This document shows positions 9,037-21,463 of a stretch of 38,238 nucleotides of DNA, piece after piece. The notes beneath the pieces are model-generated. The model was not told the DNA's origin. It saw nothing but the letters and a program-made list of their open reading frames with translations, and searched no databases. Position 1 is the first letter of the stretch; every line of letters begins with the position of its first letter. A program made the translations under genes and the position numbers. The stretch is from Acholeplasmataceae bacterium. Its GTDB lineage: Bacteria; Bacillota_I; Bacilli_A; Acholeplasmatales; Acholeplasmataceae. The stretch is taken from the NCBI GenBank assembly GCA_012515785.1, contig JAAYXR010000060.1, forward strand, positions 1-38,238. Direction: 5' to 3'.

Positions 9037-9260
9037 AATTATCACCTCATTTCAAAGTTATCTATTCATAAAAATTATATCATATCTCGTTTTTAATAAA
9101 TATACTCTTAGAACAAAAAATATTTTTTTGTTATTAATTATTATTTATATTTATTTTAATTATTATAAAACCTTTTTTACAAATCCCTTTATAAAGCCAC
9201 CAAAATGTTATTTGTAATATTTTTATAAATTAAAACAAAATTTAAAATATTGTCAAAAAT

Positions 9261-9423
9261 TGTGGGTAAATTATAAACATTTTGTAAACATTTGTAAATA
9301 TTGTTGATAATTTAAAGTGGGCTAATAAACGCAATAAATGGTGTTTTTATCCACAATTTTTTTGTGGATTATTTGTTTTTTGATTTAAAGTTTTCCACAA
9401 TAATCCACAATTGTTGTGGATAG
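9261..9423. promoter_or_regulatory. oriC: oriC, DnaA-box cluster upstream of dnaA
   Basis: Perfect TTATCCACA at 9347-9355 (+); TAATCCACA 9363-9371 (-); TTTTCCACA 9391-9399 (+); TAATCCACA 9401-9409 (+); CTATCCACA 9415-9423 (-); weaker TTACCCACA 9261-9269 (-) and TTATCAACA 9302-9310 (-); extremely AT-rich flank 9060-9340. Confidence 0.9.
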
Positions 9424-9501
9424 TTTTTTTCATTATATATGATAGAATCATAATAGACAATTTACTTTAAAAAATTTTAAGCAAAGGGGACAGGAATTAT
9501 C

Positions 9502-10866
9502 ATGGAAATCTACGAAAAGTTATGGCAACAAATATTAGGAGAACTACAATCTATTTATACTCAAGAGACCTATGATGATTATTTTAGCAATTTAAACGAA
9601 ATTTACAAATATCAAAATAATCATATATATATTATCGTTGAGAATGAATGGACGAAAAGGAGAATTAATGATATCCACCTAATGAGAATCAATTCTCTGG
9701 CAAAAAAATATCATCCAGAGCCAATTGATTTTATTTTTATCACTGATCCTAGTGAGGTCCCTGGACTTGTTACTTCTAAACCAGAATATTCATTTGGTGT
9801 TAATTATGAAAACACTAATTTAAATAGAAATTATACTTTTAATTCTTTTGTTGTTGGTCCATCTAATAACTTTGCAGTTAAAGTAGCGATGATTACAGCT
9901 GAACAACCAGGTACAGCCCATAACCCTTTATATATTTTTGGTGACGTTGGACTTGGAAAAACCCACTTAATGCAAGCTATTGGTAATTACATTGTTGAAA
10001 AAGATATTAACAAGAAAGTTTTATATGCGCGCGCTAGTGATTTTATTGAAGATTATACTAGAGATCCTCAATTTAAAAATATGGATGCATTCTATGAAAA
10101 ATATCGTACTATCGATATTTTATTAATTGATGATATTCAAATGATGAGTAACGCTTTAAAATCACAAGACGAATTTTTTAAAGTCTTTGAATTGTTATAT
10201 AACGCTAATAAACAAATTGTTGTAACTAGTGATAAACCAGCAAAAGAACTTAGAAATTTTAGAGATCGAATTATTAGTCGTTTTGAGTGGGGTTTAAGTA
10301 TTGATATTCAAGCTCCAGACCAAGATTTAAGAGTAAAAATCTTAAAATCTAAACTAAAAAGTTCTTATGATCCAAGTGATTACGATCATATTCCAGAAGA
10401 AAGTTTAGAATACATTGCCCGTATGTTTACTTCTAACGTTAGAGAATTAGAAGGGGCTTTAGCAAGAGCTTTAATGTATTGTAAGATTAATAATCTTGAC
10501 TTTAGTGTTCCGTCATTTGAAGAAGCTTTAGAGTCTCTTGTCTCATCTAAAAAAGCGAGTGATTCAATTACTCAAAACAATTATATTAAAATTCAAAGTG
10601 TTGTTAGTGATTTCTACAGTGTATCAGTCGATGATATCGTCGGTAAAAGTAGAAAATCTCAACATTCTCTTCCAAGATTTATTGCTATGTATTTAATTAG
10701 AAGAATTTATGATGTTCCTTATAAAACTATTGGTGAAATGTTTGGAGGAAGAGATCATAGTTCAGTAATTAATGCATGTAATAGTATTGAATTAGAATTA
10801 GAAACCGACTTACTTCTTAAAAAAGCAGTTAATGATATTATGAAAAAACTAGGTGTGGAAAAATAA
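9502..10866 (+). CDS. dnaA: Chromosomal replication initiator protein DnaA
   Basis: Walker A GDVGLGKTHLMQAIGN, DDIQMMSN, C-terminal GEMFGGRDHSSVINACNSIE. Confidence 0.99.
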   Translation: MEIYEKLWQQILGELQSIYTQETYDDYFSNLNEIYKYQNNHIYIIVENEWTKRRINDIHLMRINSLAKKYHPEPIDFIFITDPSEVPGLVTSKPEYSFGVNYENTNLNRNYTFNSFVVGPSNNFAVKVAMITAEQPGTAHNPLYIFGDVGLGKTHLMQAIGNYIVEKDINKKVLYARASDFIEDYTRDPQFKNMDAFYEKYRTIDILLIDDIQMMSNALKSQDEFFKVFELLYNANKQIVVTSDKPAKELRNFRDRIISRFEWGLSIDIQAPDQDLRVKILKSKLKSSYDPSDYDHIPEESLEYIARMFTSNVRELEGALARALMYCKINNLDFSVPSFEEALESLVSSKKASDSITQNNYIKIQSVVSDFYSVSVDDIVGKSRKSQHSLPRFIAMYLIRRIYDVPYKTIGEMFGGRDHSSVINACNSIELELETDLLLKKAVNDIMKKLGVEK

Positions 10867-10933
10867 TAAATTACTGTTTATAAATTGGGATAAATATGGT
10901 ATAATAAATAGACAGCAAAGCGTTTAAATATTT

Positions 10934-10950
10934 TTGTCCACAAATCCACA
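10934..10950 (+). promoter_or_regulatory. Second DnaA-box pair in dnaA-dnaN intergenic region (incC-like)
   Basis: TTGTCCACA (10934-10942) and AAATCCACA (10942-10950), then AT-rich CTAATAATTATTATTTAAAC. Confidence 0.65.
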
Positions 10951-11002
10951 AACACTAATAATTATTATTTAAACTAAAAGAATAAAAAAGGAGACGAGAA
11001 TT

Positions 11003-12133
11003 ATGATATTTTCAATTAATCGAAACGTATTATTAGATAATTTACTTGTAATCCAAAGAGGATTACCTAATAAAACACCTCTTCCAATCTTAAATGCTAT
11101 AAAATTTGTGGTTAATGAAGATCATTTAATTTTAACTGCAAGCAATAGTGACTTAGCTATTGAATTAACAATCGAAGATAAATCACTTAGAGTTAAACAA
11201 ACCGGCAAAGCTGCAATTCCTGGTCGCTTTTTAATTGAAATTATAAGAAAGTTAGAAGCTACGATGATTGAATTTGCTGTTGTTGAAGAAAAGTCTGTCG
11301 TTATTAAAGCAGAAAGATCAGATTTTAAATTAAATTTACCAGATGTTTTAGATTATCCTGAAGTTGACTTCTTAGACTTAAAACAACCACTAGTTTTAGA
11401 TTCTGAAATCATTAAAACAATCATCAAAGAAACAAATTATGCTGCAGCTAACACTGAAAAAAGACCTATCTTAACCGGGGTTAATTTCTTACATGAAAAT
11501 AATCAATTATATATTACTGCTACAGATAGTTATCGACTAAGCAAAAAAGAAATTAAACTAAGAGATAATTTAGATCCATTTAATTTTGTTATTCCAAGGA
11601 AATCACTTGAAGAGTTATCAAAAATCTTAGATTTAGTTAGTGATAATGTTGAAATTTATGTAAACCCTAATAAAGTTTTATTTAAATTCCCTAACATTAT
11701 GTTCCAAACTAGATTACTTGAAGGAAAATATCCTGATACTTCAAGAATTGTTCCGACCAATTTTCCAGTAATAATTCCATTTAATAAAGAAGAATTACTA
11801 GCAGCTGTCGAAAGAGTATCACTTCTTTCTCCAAGAGATAGAGATACTAACTATAACATTATTAAATTAACTTTAAGATCAGACCATGTTGTTGAAATTT
11901 CTTCAACTAACCCTGAAGTTGGTGATGCTCTAGAAGAAATTACTCCAAATGGTAGAGTTGTTGGATCATCACTACAAATTGCATTCAGTTCAAGATACTT
12001 AATTGAAGCTTTAAAATCATTTGCATCTAGCGATATTACAATTAGTTTTGCTGGAGAAGTAAGACCATTTGTTTTAAATGGACCACTTGATATTGATTTA
12101 CTTCATTTAATCTTACCTGTTAGAATTGATTAA
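11003..12133 (+). CDS. dnaN: DNA polymerase III beta sliding clamp
   Basis: Position after dnaA; NRNVLLDNLLVIQRGLPNKTPLPILNAI, C-terminal VRPFVLNGPLDIDLLHLILPVRID. Confidence 0.98.
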   Translation: MIFSINRNVLLDNLLVIQRGLPNKTPLPILNAIKFVVNEDHLILTASNSDLAIELTIEDKSLRVKQTGKAAIPGRFLIEIIRKLEATMIEFAVVEEKSVVIKAERSDFKLNLPDVLDYPEVDFLDLKQPLVLDSEIIKTIIKETNYAAANTEKRPILTGVNFLHENNQLYITATDSYRLSKKEIKLRDNLDPFNFVIPRKSLEELSKILDLVSDNVEIYVNPNKVLFKFPNIMFQTRLLEGKYPDTSRIVPTNFPVIIPFNKEELLAAVERVSLLSPRDRDTNYNIIKLTLRSDHVVEISSTNPEVGDALEEITPNGRVVGSSLQIAFSSRYLIEALKSFASSDITISFAGEVRPFVLNGPLDIDLLHLILPVRID

Positions 12134-12151
12134 TTATTTATTAATTAAAAC

Positions 12152-12176
12152 GGGCGCCAAAACAAGGCGCCCTTTT
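12152..12176 (+). terminator. Rho-independent terminator after dnaN
   Basis: GGGCGCC-AAAACAA-GGCGCCC followed by TTTT. Confidence 0.88.
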
Positions 12177-12258
12177 ATATTTTAATATTGACTATACTTC
12201 ACATGTAAGTAGTAAAGTGATATAATTTTAACGGATTATTGAAAGGTGGATAAAAATT

Positions 12259-13530
12259 ATGGCCAAGAAAAAGAAACCTAAAAAACTAACTAATAAACAA
12301 AAAAAGTTTATCAAAAAGAATTACAAAGTAATAATAGTTTTACTTGTTGTTGTATTAATAGCTTTAGCGATAGTTGGATTTTTCTTTAAAGATGAAGTTT
12401 TAAAACTAATTAATGGTCCTGAATCTGAAATACAAACTCCAACTACTGAAAAAGTTAAAAACATTAAGATTACTAATGACGGTATGTTAAGTTGGAACAG
12501 TGCTGGAGAAGGCGCAGAATACACGATAATAATTAACGGAATCGAAATTAAGACCCAAGATACTACTTATGATATTACTCAGCATAAAAACGAAATTAAT
12601 GATGGTTTAGTAGTTGAAATATATGCTAAAGTTGGTAATCATAACATTTCAAACAAGAATAGTGTAACAATTATTATTAACCCTGAAACCGCGTTATATG
12701 AAATTGATCATAAATTTGTTTATGAAGGATATTATTCCCAAATAAAGTATGAAATGACCAATGAACAGATTTTTAATAAATTAAACGAAATTATCAATGT
12801 TGTTACAGCTGGAAATGGCTCACAGAACTCATCTTATGGTGAAATAAGGGAGATACTAGTTAAATCAGATATCGAACCTGGAAAGAATACTTTATATGGA
12901 ATTTATGATAATGCTGAGATTCCAGCTAATTGGGGTTCAGGTAATGTTTTTCAAAGAGAACATGTTTGGCCAAACTCCAAATTAGGAATCCCTAGAGTTA
13001 CAAATAGTAGTCGTGATCAAGGGAGTGACCCACACAATTTAAGAGCTATTATTGGATCTACTAATTCAAGTCGATCAAATAGACATTTTGCTGCTGGTAG
13101 TGGACTAAAAGGATATACTATCGGAACTGATGAATACTATCCAGGAGACAATCATCGTGGTGATGTTGCTAGAATTTTATTGTACATGGCAGTTAGATAT
13201 AAAGACATTTTATCTTTAGTTGAAGTTCCACAAGGACCAACATATGAACCAGCAGGGGCTCAAATGGGAAGATTAAGTTTACTTCTTGAGTGGCATAATG
13301 CTGATCCAGTTGATGAATTTGAAGAAAATAGAAACCAAGTGATTTATGAATATCAAGGAAATAGAAATCCGTTTATTGATCATCCGGAATTATTTGAAAA
13401 AGTTTATGAACACATTGTTTCAATAAGTTTAAAAATACCAAAACCATATCACACACTACAATTAATTATTGGTAATATACAAATTTATAAAAACACGTAT
13501 ATCAACAATAAAGAAAAATATTTATTATAG
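12259..13530 (+). CDS. Membrane-anchored/secreted endonuclease I family nuclease (EndA/Bsn-like)
   Basis: Lys-rich N-terminus plus TM; QREHVWPNSKLG ... DPHNLRA ... NSSRSNRHF ... PGDNHRGDVARILLYMAVRY ... LLLEWHNADPVDEFEENRNQVIYEYQGNRNPFIDHPEL. Confidence 0.92.
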   Translation: MAKKKKPKKLTNKQKKFIKKNYKVIIVLLVVVLIALAIVGFFFKDEVLKLINGPESEIQTPTTEKVKNIKITNDGMLSWNSAGEGAEYTIIINGIEIKTQDTTYDITQHKNEINDGLVVEIYAKVGNHNISNKNSVTIIINPETALYEIDHKFVYEGYYSQIKYEMTNEQIFNKLNEIINVVTAGNGSQNSSYGEIREILVKSDIEPGKNTLYGIYDNAEIPANWGSGNVFQREHVWPNSKLGIPRVTNSSRDQGSDPHNLRAIIGSTNSSRSNRHFAAGSGLKGYTIGTDEYYPGDNHRGDVARILLYMAVRYKDILSLVEVPQGPTYEPAGAQMGRLSLLLEWHNADPVDEFEENRNQVIYEYQGNRNPFIDHPELFEKVYEHIVSISLKIPKPYHTLQLIIGNIQIYKNTYINNKEKYLL

Positions 13531-13539
13531 AAATAATTT

Positions 13540-13577
13540 AAAAGAAGCCTTAAATTTCAAAATTTAGGGCTTCTTTT
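13540..13577 (+). terminator. Rho-independent terminator after nuclease gene
   Basis: AAAAGAAGCC-TTAAATTT-CA-AAATTTAG-GGCTTCTTTT long stem. Confidence 0.85.
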
Positions 13578-13677
13578 ATTAAAAAATGACGAAACTATCT
13601 TATTTTTTTAAAACATTCAAATTTTGCTATTTTAATCATATTATGTTATAATATGAATATAAAATAGGAGTTTGAAA

Positions 13678-13883
13678 ATGGAAACTATCAAAATCGATAC
13701 AGATTTCATCACTTTAGGACAATTATTAAAAATAACCGATTTAATAAATACTGGCGGAGAAGCCAAGTATTTTTTATTGGAAAATAAAGTGTATTTAAAT
13801 GATGTTTTGGAAAATCGAAGAGGTAAGAAATTATACCCAGGAGATAAGATAAAAATTAACCATTTAAAATTTGTGATTTCAAA

Positions 13884-13887
<4 letters not shown>
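13678..13887 (+). CDS. rlbA: S4-domain protein RlbA/YaaA
   Basis: GQLLKITDLINTGGEAKYFLLENKVYLNDVLENRRGKKLYPGDKI S4 fold; between dnaN and recF. ORF track starts at TTG 13672, but ATG 13678 has better spacing from the TAGGAG SD. Confidence 0.9.
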
Positions 13888-16833
<2,946 letters not shown>

Positions 16834-16847
16834 AAGGAGGTTAAAAC

Positions 16848-19499
16848 ATGGAAGACATTAAAAAATTAGATGATATCGAAGAACATGATGACTTTGAAGG
16901 ATATAATGACGAAGAACATAATCATGGTAAGATAAAAGAAATTAATATTACTTCTGAAATGAAAACCTCATTTTTAAGTTATGCTATGAGTGTTATTGTT
17001 TCAAGAGCGTTGCCAGATGTAAGAGATGGGATGAAGCCAGTACAACGTAGAATTATCTACGCGATGAACGATTTAGGAATGTATGCTGATCGTCCACACA
17101 AAAAATCAGCAAGAATTGTTGGGGAAGTTATTGGTAAGTATCACCCACATGGTGATTCTAGTGTTTATGAAGCTATGGTTAGAATGGCTCAACCATTTAA
17201 CTATCGCGAACCATTAGTTGATGGTCATGGTAACTTTGGTTCAGTTGATGGCGATTCAGCAGCAGCGATGCGTTATACTGAAGCGAGAATGTCAAAAATG
17301 GCAATGGAGTTAGTTCGTGATTTAGATAAAAACACTGTTGACTTCGTTGATAACTATGATAATAGTGAAAAAGAACCAAGTGTCTTACCAGCAAGATATC
17401 CTAACCTACTAGTTAATGGCGCTAGCGGTATCGCGGTTGGGATGGCTACTGAAATTCCACCACATAATTTAGGTGAAGTTATTGATGGAACATTAGCCTA
17501 TATTAAAAATAAAGACATTACTATTTCTGAATTAATGCAACATGTTAAGGGACCTGACTTTCCAACGGGAGGTCAAATTTTAGGTTTAACTGGACTTCGT
17601 GAGGGTTATGAAACAGGTAATGGTAAGATTGCAATTAGAGCAACAACTGAAATTGTTCATTATAAGAATAAATCAGCAATTATTATTACAGAAATTCCTT
17701 ATCAAGTTAATAAAACTAGATTAATTGATAAAATAGCTGAAATCGTTAAAGATAAGGTTGTTGAAGGAATTACTGATTTACGTGATGAATCAAACCGTAA
17801 AGGAATGAGAGTAGTTATCGAGTTAAGAAAAGACGTTATTCCTGAAGTAATGTTAAATAATTTATACAAATATACTCAACTACAAACATCATATAGTTTA
17901 AATATGATTGCTTTAGTTAATGGTCAACCAAAAACATTAAATTTAAAAGAAATGATTGCCCATTACGTTGATCATCAAGTTGAAGTAATTCAAAGAAGAA
18001 CCCAATATGATTTAGAAAAAGCTGAAGCAAGACAACATATTTTAGAAGGTTTAATTGCTGCACTTAATGATATTGATCGTGCGATTGAAATGATTAAAGA
18101 ATCTAAGACTGGTGATGAAGCTAGAGAAAAATTAATTCAAGCTTATGAATTAACTGATGTTCAAGCTAGAGCAATTCTAGATATGCGCCTACAACGTTTA
18201 ACTGGTTTAGAAATCGAAAAAATTAGAGCTGAACATGTTGAATTAGGCATGAAGATTAAAGAATATCATGAGGTTTTAGCAAGTGAAGGACGTAAATTTG
18301 AAATTATTTATGAAGAATTATTAGAAATCAAACAAAGATTTGCCAATCCAAGACTATCACAAATCAACTTACATGCTGACTTAAGTATTGAAAATGAAGA
18401 TTTAATTCCAGTTGAAGATGTAATAGTTACTGTTACTAATCAAGGATATATTAAACGCATGCCAGTTGATGAATATAAGAGCCAAAACCGCGGTGGTGTC
18501 GGAGTCACAGGAATGAGAGTTCATGATGATGACTTTGTTGAACAAATGGGGCTTACATCGACTCATGATTATCATTTATTCTTTACTAATAAAGGTAGAG
18601 TTTATAAGATTAAAGGATATGAAATTCCTGATTTAGGAAGAACTGCTAAAGGTTTACCTATTGTTAACTTATTAAACTTCGATAAAGACGAAACATTAGC
18701 ATCGTTTACAAGTATTAAAGATTTTGAATGCGAAGAATCATACTTATTCTTCACAACTAAAAATGGTATCGTTAAACGAACTCCAGTAACTGATTTTCAA
18801 AATATTAGAACAAACGGAATTATTGCGATAGCACTTAAAGAAGGAGACGAACTATTGGCAGTTGGTGTTACTAATGGCCAAAAAGATATCATCTTAGGTT
18901 CAGTTAGCGGCAAGTCAATTAGATTTGCTGAATCTGATGTTAGACCTACTGGTAGAAATACTTCAGGAGTCATTGGCATGAGACTTGAAGAAGATGAATA
19001 CATAGTTGGTGGCGGAGTTATCCCTAGTAATGAACACGATATCCTTGTTATATCGGAAAAAGGCTTTGGAAAGCGAACAAGTGTTAATGAATACCGACAA
19101 CAAAAACGCGGTGGTAAAGGGGTATTAACACTAAATGTGACCGAAAGAAACGGTAAATTATCAGCTTTAAGAGTTGTAACCGATAATGACGATTTAATTG
19201 TAATTTCTAACCGTGGAATTGTAATTAGAACTCCAATTTCTCAAATTTCAAGAACTAGTAGAGTCACACAAGGCGTTAAAGTTATTAAATTACGTCCAGA
19301 CAATTTAGTATCTACTACTGCTATCGTTGATCATATTGATGAAGATGAAGAAATTGTTGAAACAGTTGAATTCACACAAAAACAATTAGAACTTAACAAC
19401 AATCAAGAAGTTGAAATTGAAGTCGTTGAATTAAAACCAATTCTTGATGATGAAGACGAAGAAAAAGTAGTAACTAAAGAAAGCATTTTTGACGAATAA
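16848..19499 (+). CDS. gyrA: DNA gyrase subunit A
   Basis: [44 protein letters not shown]; GyrA-box-like QKRGGKG in C-terminal domain. Confidence 0.99.
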   Translation: MEDIKKLDDIEEHDDFEGYNDEEHNHGKIKEINITSEMKTSFLSYAMSVIVSRALPDVRDGMKPVQRRIIYAMNDLGMYADRPHKKSARIVGEVIGKYHPHGDSSVYEAMVRMAQPFNYREPLVDGHGNFGSVDGDSAAAMRYTEARMSKMAMELVRDLDKNTVDFVDNYDNSEKEPSVLPARYPNLLVNGASGIAVGMATEIPPHNLGEVIDGTLAYIKNKDITISELMQHVKGPDFPTGGQILGLTGLREGYETGNGKIAIRATTEIVHYKNKSAIIITEIPYQVNKTRLIDKIAEIVKDKVVEGITDLRDESNRKGMRVVIELRKDVIPEVMLNNLYKYTQLQTSYSLNMIALVNGQPKTLNLKEMIAHYVDHQVEVIQRRTQYDLEKAEARQHILEGLIAALNDIDRAIEMIKESKTGDEAREKLIQAYELTDVQARAILDMRLQRLTGLEIEKIRAEHVELGMKIKEYHEVLASEGRKFEIIYEELLEIKQRFANPRLSQINLHADLSIENEDLIPVEDVIVTVTNQGYIKRMPVDEYKSQNRGGVGVTGMRVHDDDFVEQMGLTSTHDYHLFFTNKGRVYKIKGYEIPDLGRTAKGLPIVNLLNFDKDETLASFTSIKDFECEESYLFFTTKNGIVKRTPVTDFQNIRTNGIIAIALKEGDELLAVGVTNGQKDIILGSVSGKSIRFAESDVRPTGRNTSGVIGMRLEEDEYIVGGGVIPSNEHDILVISEKGFGKRTSVNEYRQQKRGGKGVLTLNVTERNGKLSALRVVTDNDDLIVISNRGIVIRTPISQISRTSRVTQGVKVIKLRPDNLVSTTAIVDHIDEDEEIVETVEFTQKQLELNNNQEVEIEVVELKPILDDEDEEKVVTKESIFDE

Positions 19500-19514
19500 T
19501 AGGGGGACGCGAAA

Positions 19515-20786
19515 ATGTTAGATTTAAAATTAATTACAGATAACACTGAAGAAGTTATAAAAAGATTAGAAACCAGAGGTGGAGATTTTTCACATTTAAG
19601 ATCAATTCCAATTATGGTTGATCAAAGACGTGACTTAATTATTAAAGGTGACGATTTAAAAGCTAAAAGAAATCAAACATCTAAATTAATAGGAGAATAT
19701 AAAAGACAAGGCAAAGATGCTAGGGAAATTCTAACAAGTATTGCTAATTATGGTGATGAGATTAAGGAAATTGATGAACAAATTAATGAATTGGAAAATA
19801 AAATTAGAGATATTTTATTAATCACTCCTAATTTACCTTCTCTAGAAGTTCCAGTTGGTGCTGATGAATCAGCCAATAAGGAAATTAAAAGATGGGGGAC
19901 ACCAAGAAAATTTGATTTTCCAGTAAAAGATCACGTTGATATTGGAGTTGGCCTTGGAATTTTAGATTTTCAAAGAGCAGCTAAAGTTACAGGTCCGCGT
20001 TTCGTTTATGAAGTTGGATTAGGGGCAAGATTAGAACGAGCTTTAATTCAATTTATGATGGACGTACATTCTCAAGAAGGCGGATATACTGAATGTATTC
20101 CACCATACATCGTTAATGAAGATAGCATGTATGGTACGGGTCAATTTCCTAAGTTTAAGGAAGAATCATTTAAACTTGAAAAGTTTGATTGGTTTTTAAA
20201 TCCAACAGCTGAAGTTCCAATGATTAATATGTATCGTGATGAAATTTTAGATGTTGAACTTCTTCCACTAAAATATTGTGCATATACAATGGCATTCCGT
20301 TCTGAGGCTGGATCAGCTGGAAGAGATACTAAAGGAATGTTAAGACAACATCAATTCAATAAAGTTGAATTAATTAAATTTAGTACCCCAGAAGATTCAT
20401 ATAAAGAATTAGATTTAATGTTGGCAAGTTCAGAATCAATTTTACAAAAACTTGAATTACCTTATCGTGTTGTAGTATTATCAACAGGAGACATGGGATT
20501 TTCAATGTCTAAAACATACGATATTGAAGTATGGCTTCCAGGACAAGATAAATATCGTGAAATTGCGTCTATAAGTAACGCGGAAGAATACCAAGCAAGA
20601 CGCGCTAACATTAGATTTAAACGTTCTAAAGATGCAAAAACTGAATATGTTCACACACTTAACGGTTCAGGTATTGCTGTAGGTAGAACGGTAATTGCAA
20701 TATTAGAAAACTATCAAAACGCTGATGGAACAGTCACCGTTCCGAAGGCTTTAATTCCTTACTTGAAAACTGATATTATCAAGTAA
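19515..20786 (+). CDS. serS: Seryl-tRNA synthetase
   Basis: MLDLKLITDNTEEVIKRLETRG; class II motifs TAEVP, FRSEAGSAGRDTKGMLRQHQFNKVE; NGSGIAVGRTVIAILENYQ. Confidence 0.98.
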   Translation: MLDLKLITDNTEEVIKRLETRGGDFSHLRSIPIMVDQRRDLIIKGDDLKAKRNQTSKLIGEYKRQGKDAREILTSIANYGDEIKEIDEQINELENKIRDILLITPNLPSLEVPVGADESANKEIKRWGTPRKFDFPVKDHVDIGVGLGILDFQRAAKVTGPRFVYEVGLGARLERALIQFMMDVHSQEGGYTECIPPYIVNEDSMYGTGQFPKFKEESFKLEKFDWFLNPTAEVPMINMYRDEILDVELLPLKYCAYTMAFRSEAGSAGRDTKGMLRQHQFNKVELIKFSTPEDSYKELDLMLASSESILQKLELPYRVVVLSTGDMGFSMSKTYDIEVWLPGQDKYREIASISNAEEYQARRANIRFKRSKDAKTEYVHTLNGSGIAVGRTVIAILENYQNADGTVTVPKALIPYLKTDIIK

Positions 20787-20809
20787 TAAAGGAAAGGAGA
20801 ATAAAGATT

Positions 20810-21463
20810 ATGAAAATTTACTATGTTGAAGATGAATTAAACCTCGCCGATATGATTAAACGTTATTTAGTGAGAGAAGGTTATGATGTAACTGTTTTTC
20901 ATGATGGCGAAAGTGCTATAAAATATGTTGGTGATCAGGTAGATTTATGGATATTAGACATTATGTTACCGGGAAAAATCAATGGGTTTGATTTAATTAC
21001 TAAAATTAAAGAAGTCCAACCACAAACATCAGTTATCTTTACTTCTGCTAGAGATCAAGCGATGGATAAGGTTGAAGGATTAGAATTAGGTAGTGATGAC
21101 TATATTGCTAAACCTTTTGCTCCAAGAGAGTTAATTTTGAGAGTTAAGGCGGTATTAAGAAGAAATGCTTACTATCAAACTTCTAGTATTATGTATGAAA
21201 CATACGAAATTAATACTGAAAAAAGAGAAATTAAAGAACGTGATCAAATTATTAGATTAACTAATAAAGAATATGAACTATTAGCTTTCTTTTTAAGTAA
21301 TAAAGGCGAATCATTTGATCGAGACGCAATTTTAAAACATGTTTGGGGTCCAGAATATACTGGAAATAGTCGCGTTGTTGACGATTTATTAAGAAGACTT
21401 CGTCAAAAAATGCCGAATCTTCGGATTGAAACGATTTACGGACACGGATATCGGTTATTATGA
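20810..21463 (+). CDS. OmpR/PhoB-family response regulator
   Basis: Receiver D in WILDIMLPG, K in YIAKPF, winged-helix RLTNKEYELLAFFLSNKGESFDRDAILKHVWG. Confidence 0.95.
   Translation: MKIYYVEDELNLADMIKRYLVREGYDVTVFHDGESAIKYVGDQVDLWILDIMLPGKINGFDLITKIKEVQPQTSVIFTSARDQAMDKVEGLELGSDDYIAKPFAPRELILRVKAVLRRNAYYQTSSIMYETYEINTEKREIKERDQIIRLTNKEYELLAFFLSNKGESFDRDAILKHVWGPEYTGNSRVVDDLLRRLRQKMPNLRIETIYGHGYRLL

Noticed and set aside
9100-9340. AT-rich region before oriC as a CRISPR, rRNA leader or tandem repeat array
   Set aside because: Repeated ttgtaaa/aacattt words are short and irregular; no regular repeat-spacer structure. Best read as origin flank.
12186-12223. TTGACT ... TATAAT as a promoter for the nuclease gene
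   Set aside because: Spacing is about 27 nt, too long for sigma-A; the TATAAT may still be a -10 with a weaker -35, so no feature was called.
12982-13530. Frameshift at the C-terminus of the nuclease
   Set aside because: The tail after HPELFEKVYE is not typical of endonuclease I, but the frame stays open to a stop followed directly by a strong terminator, so an ordinary divergent C-terminus is simpler.
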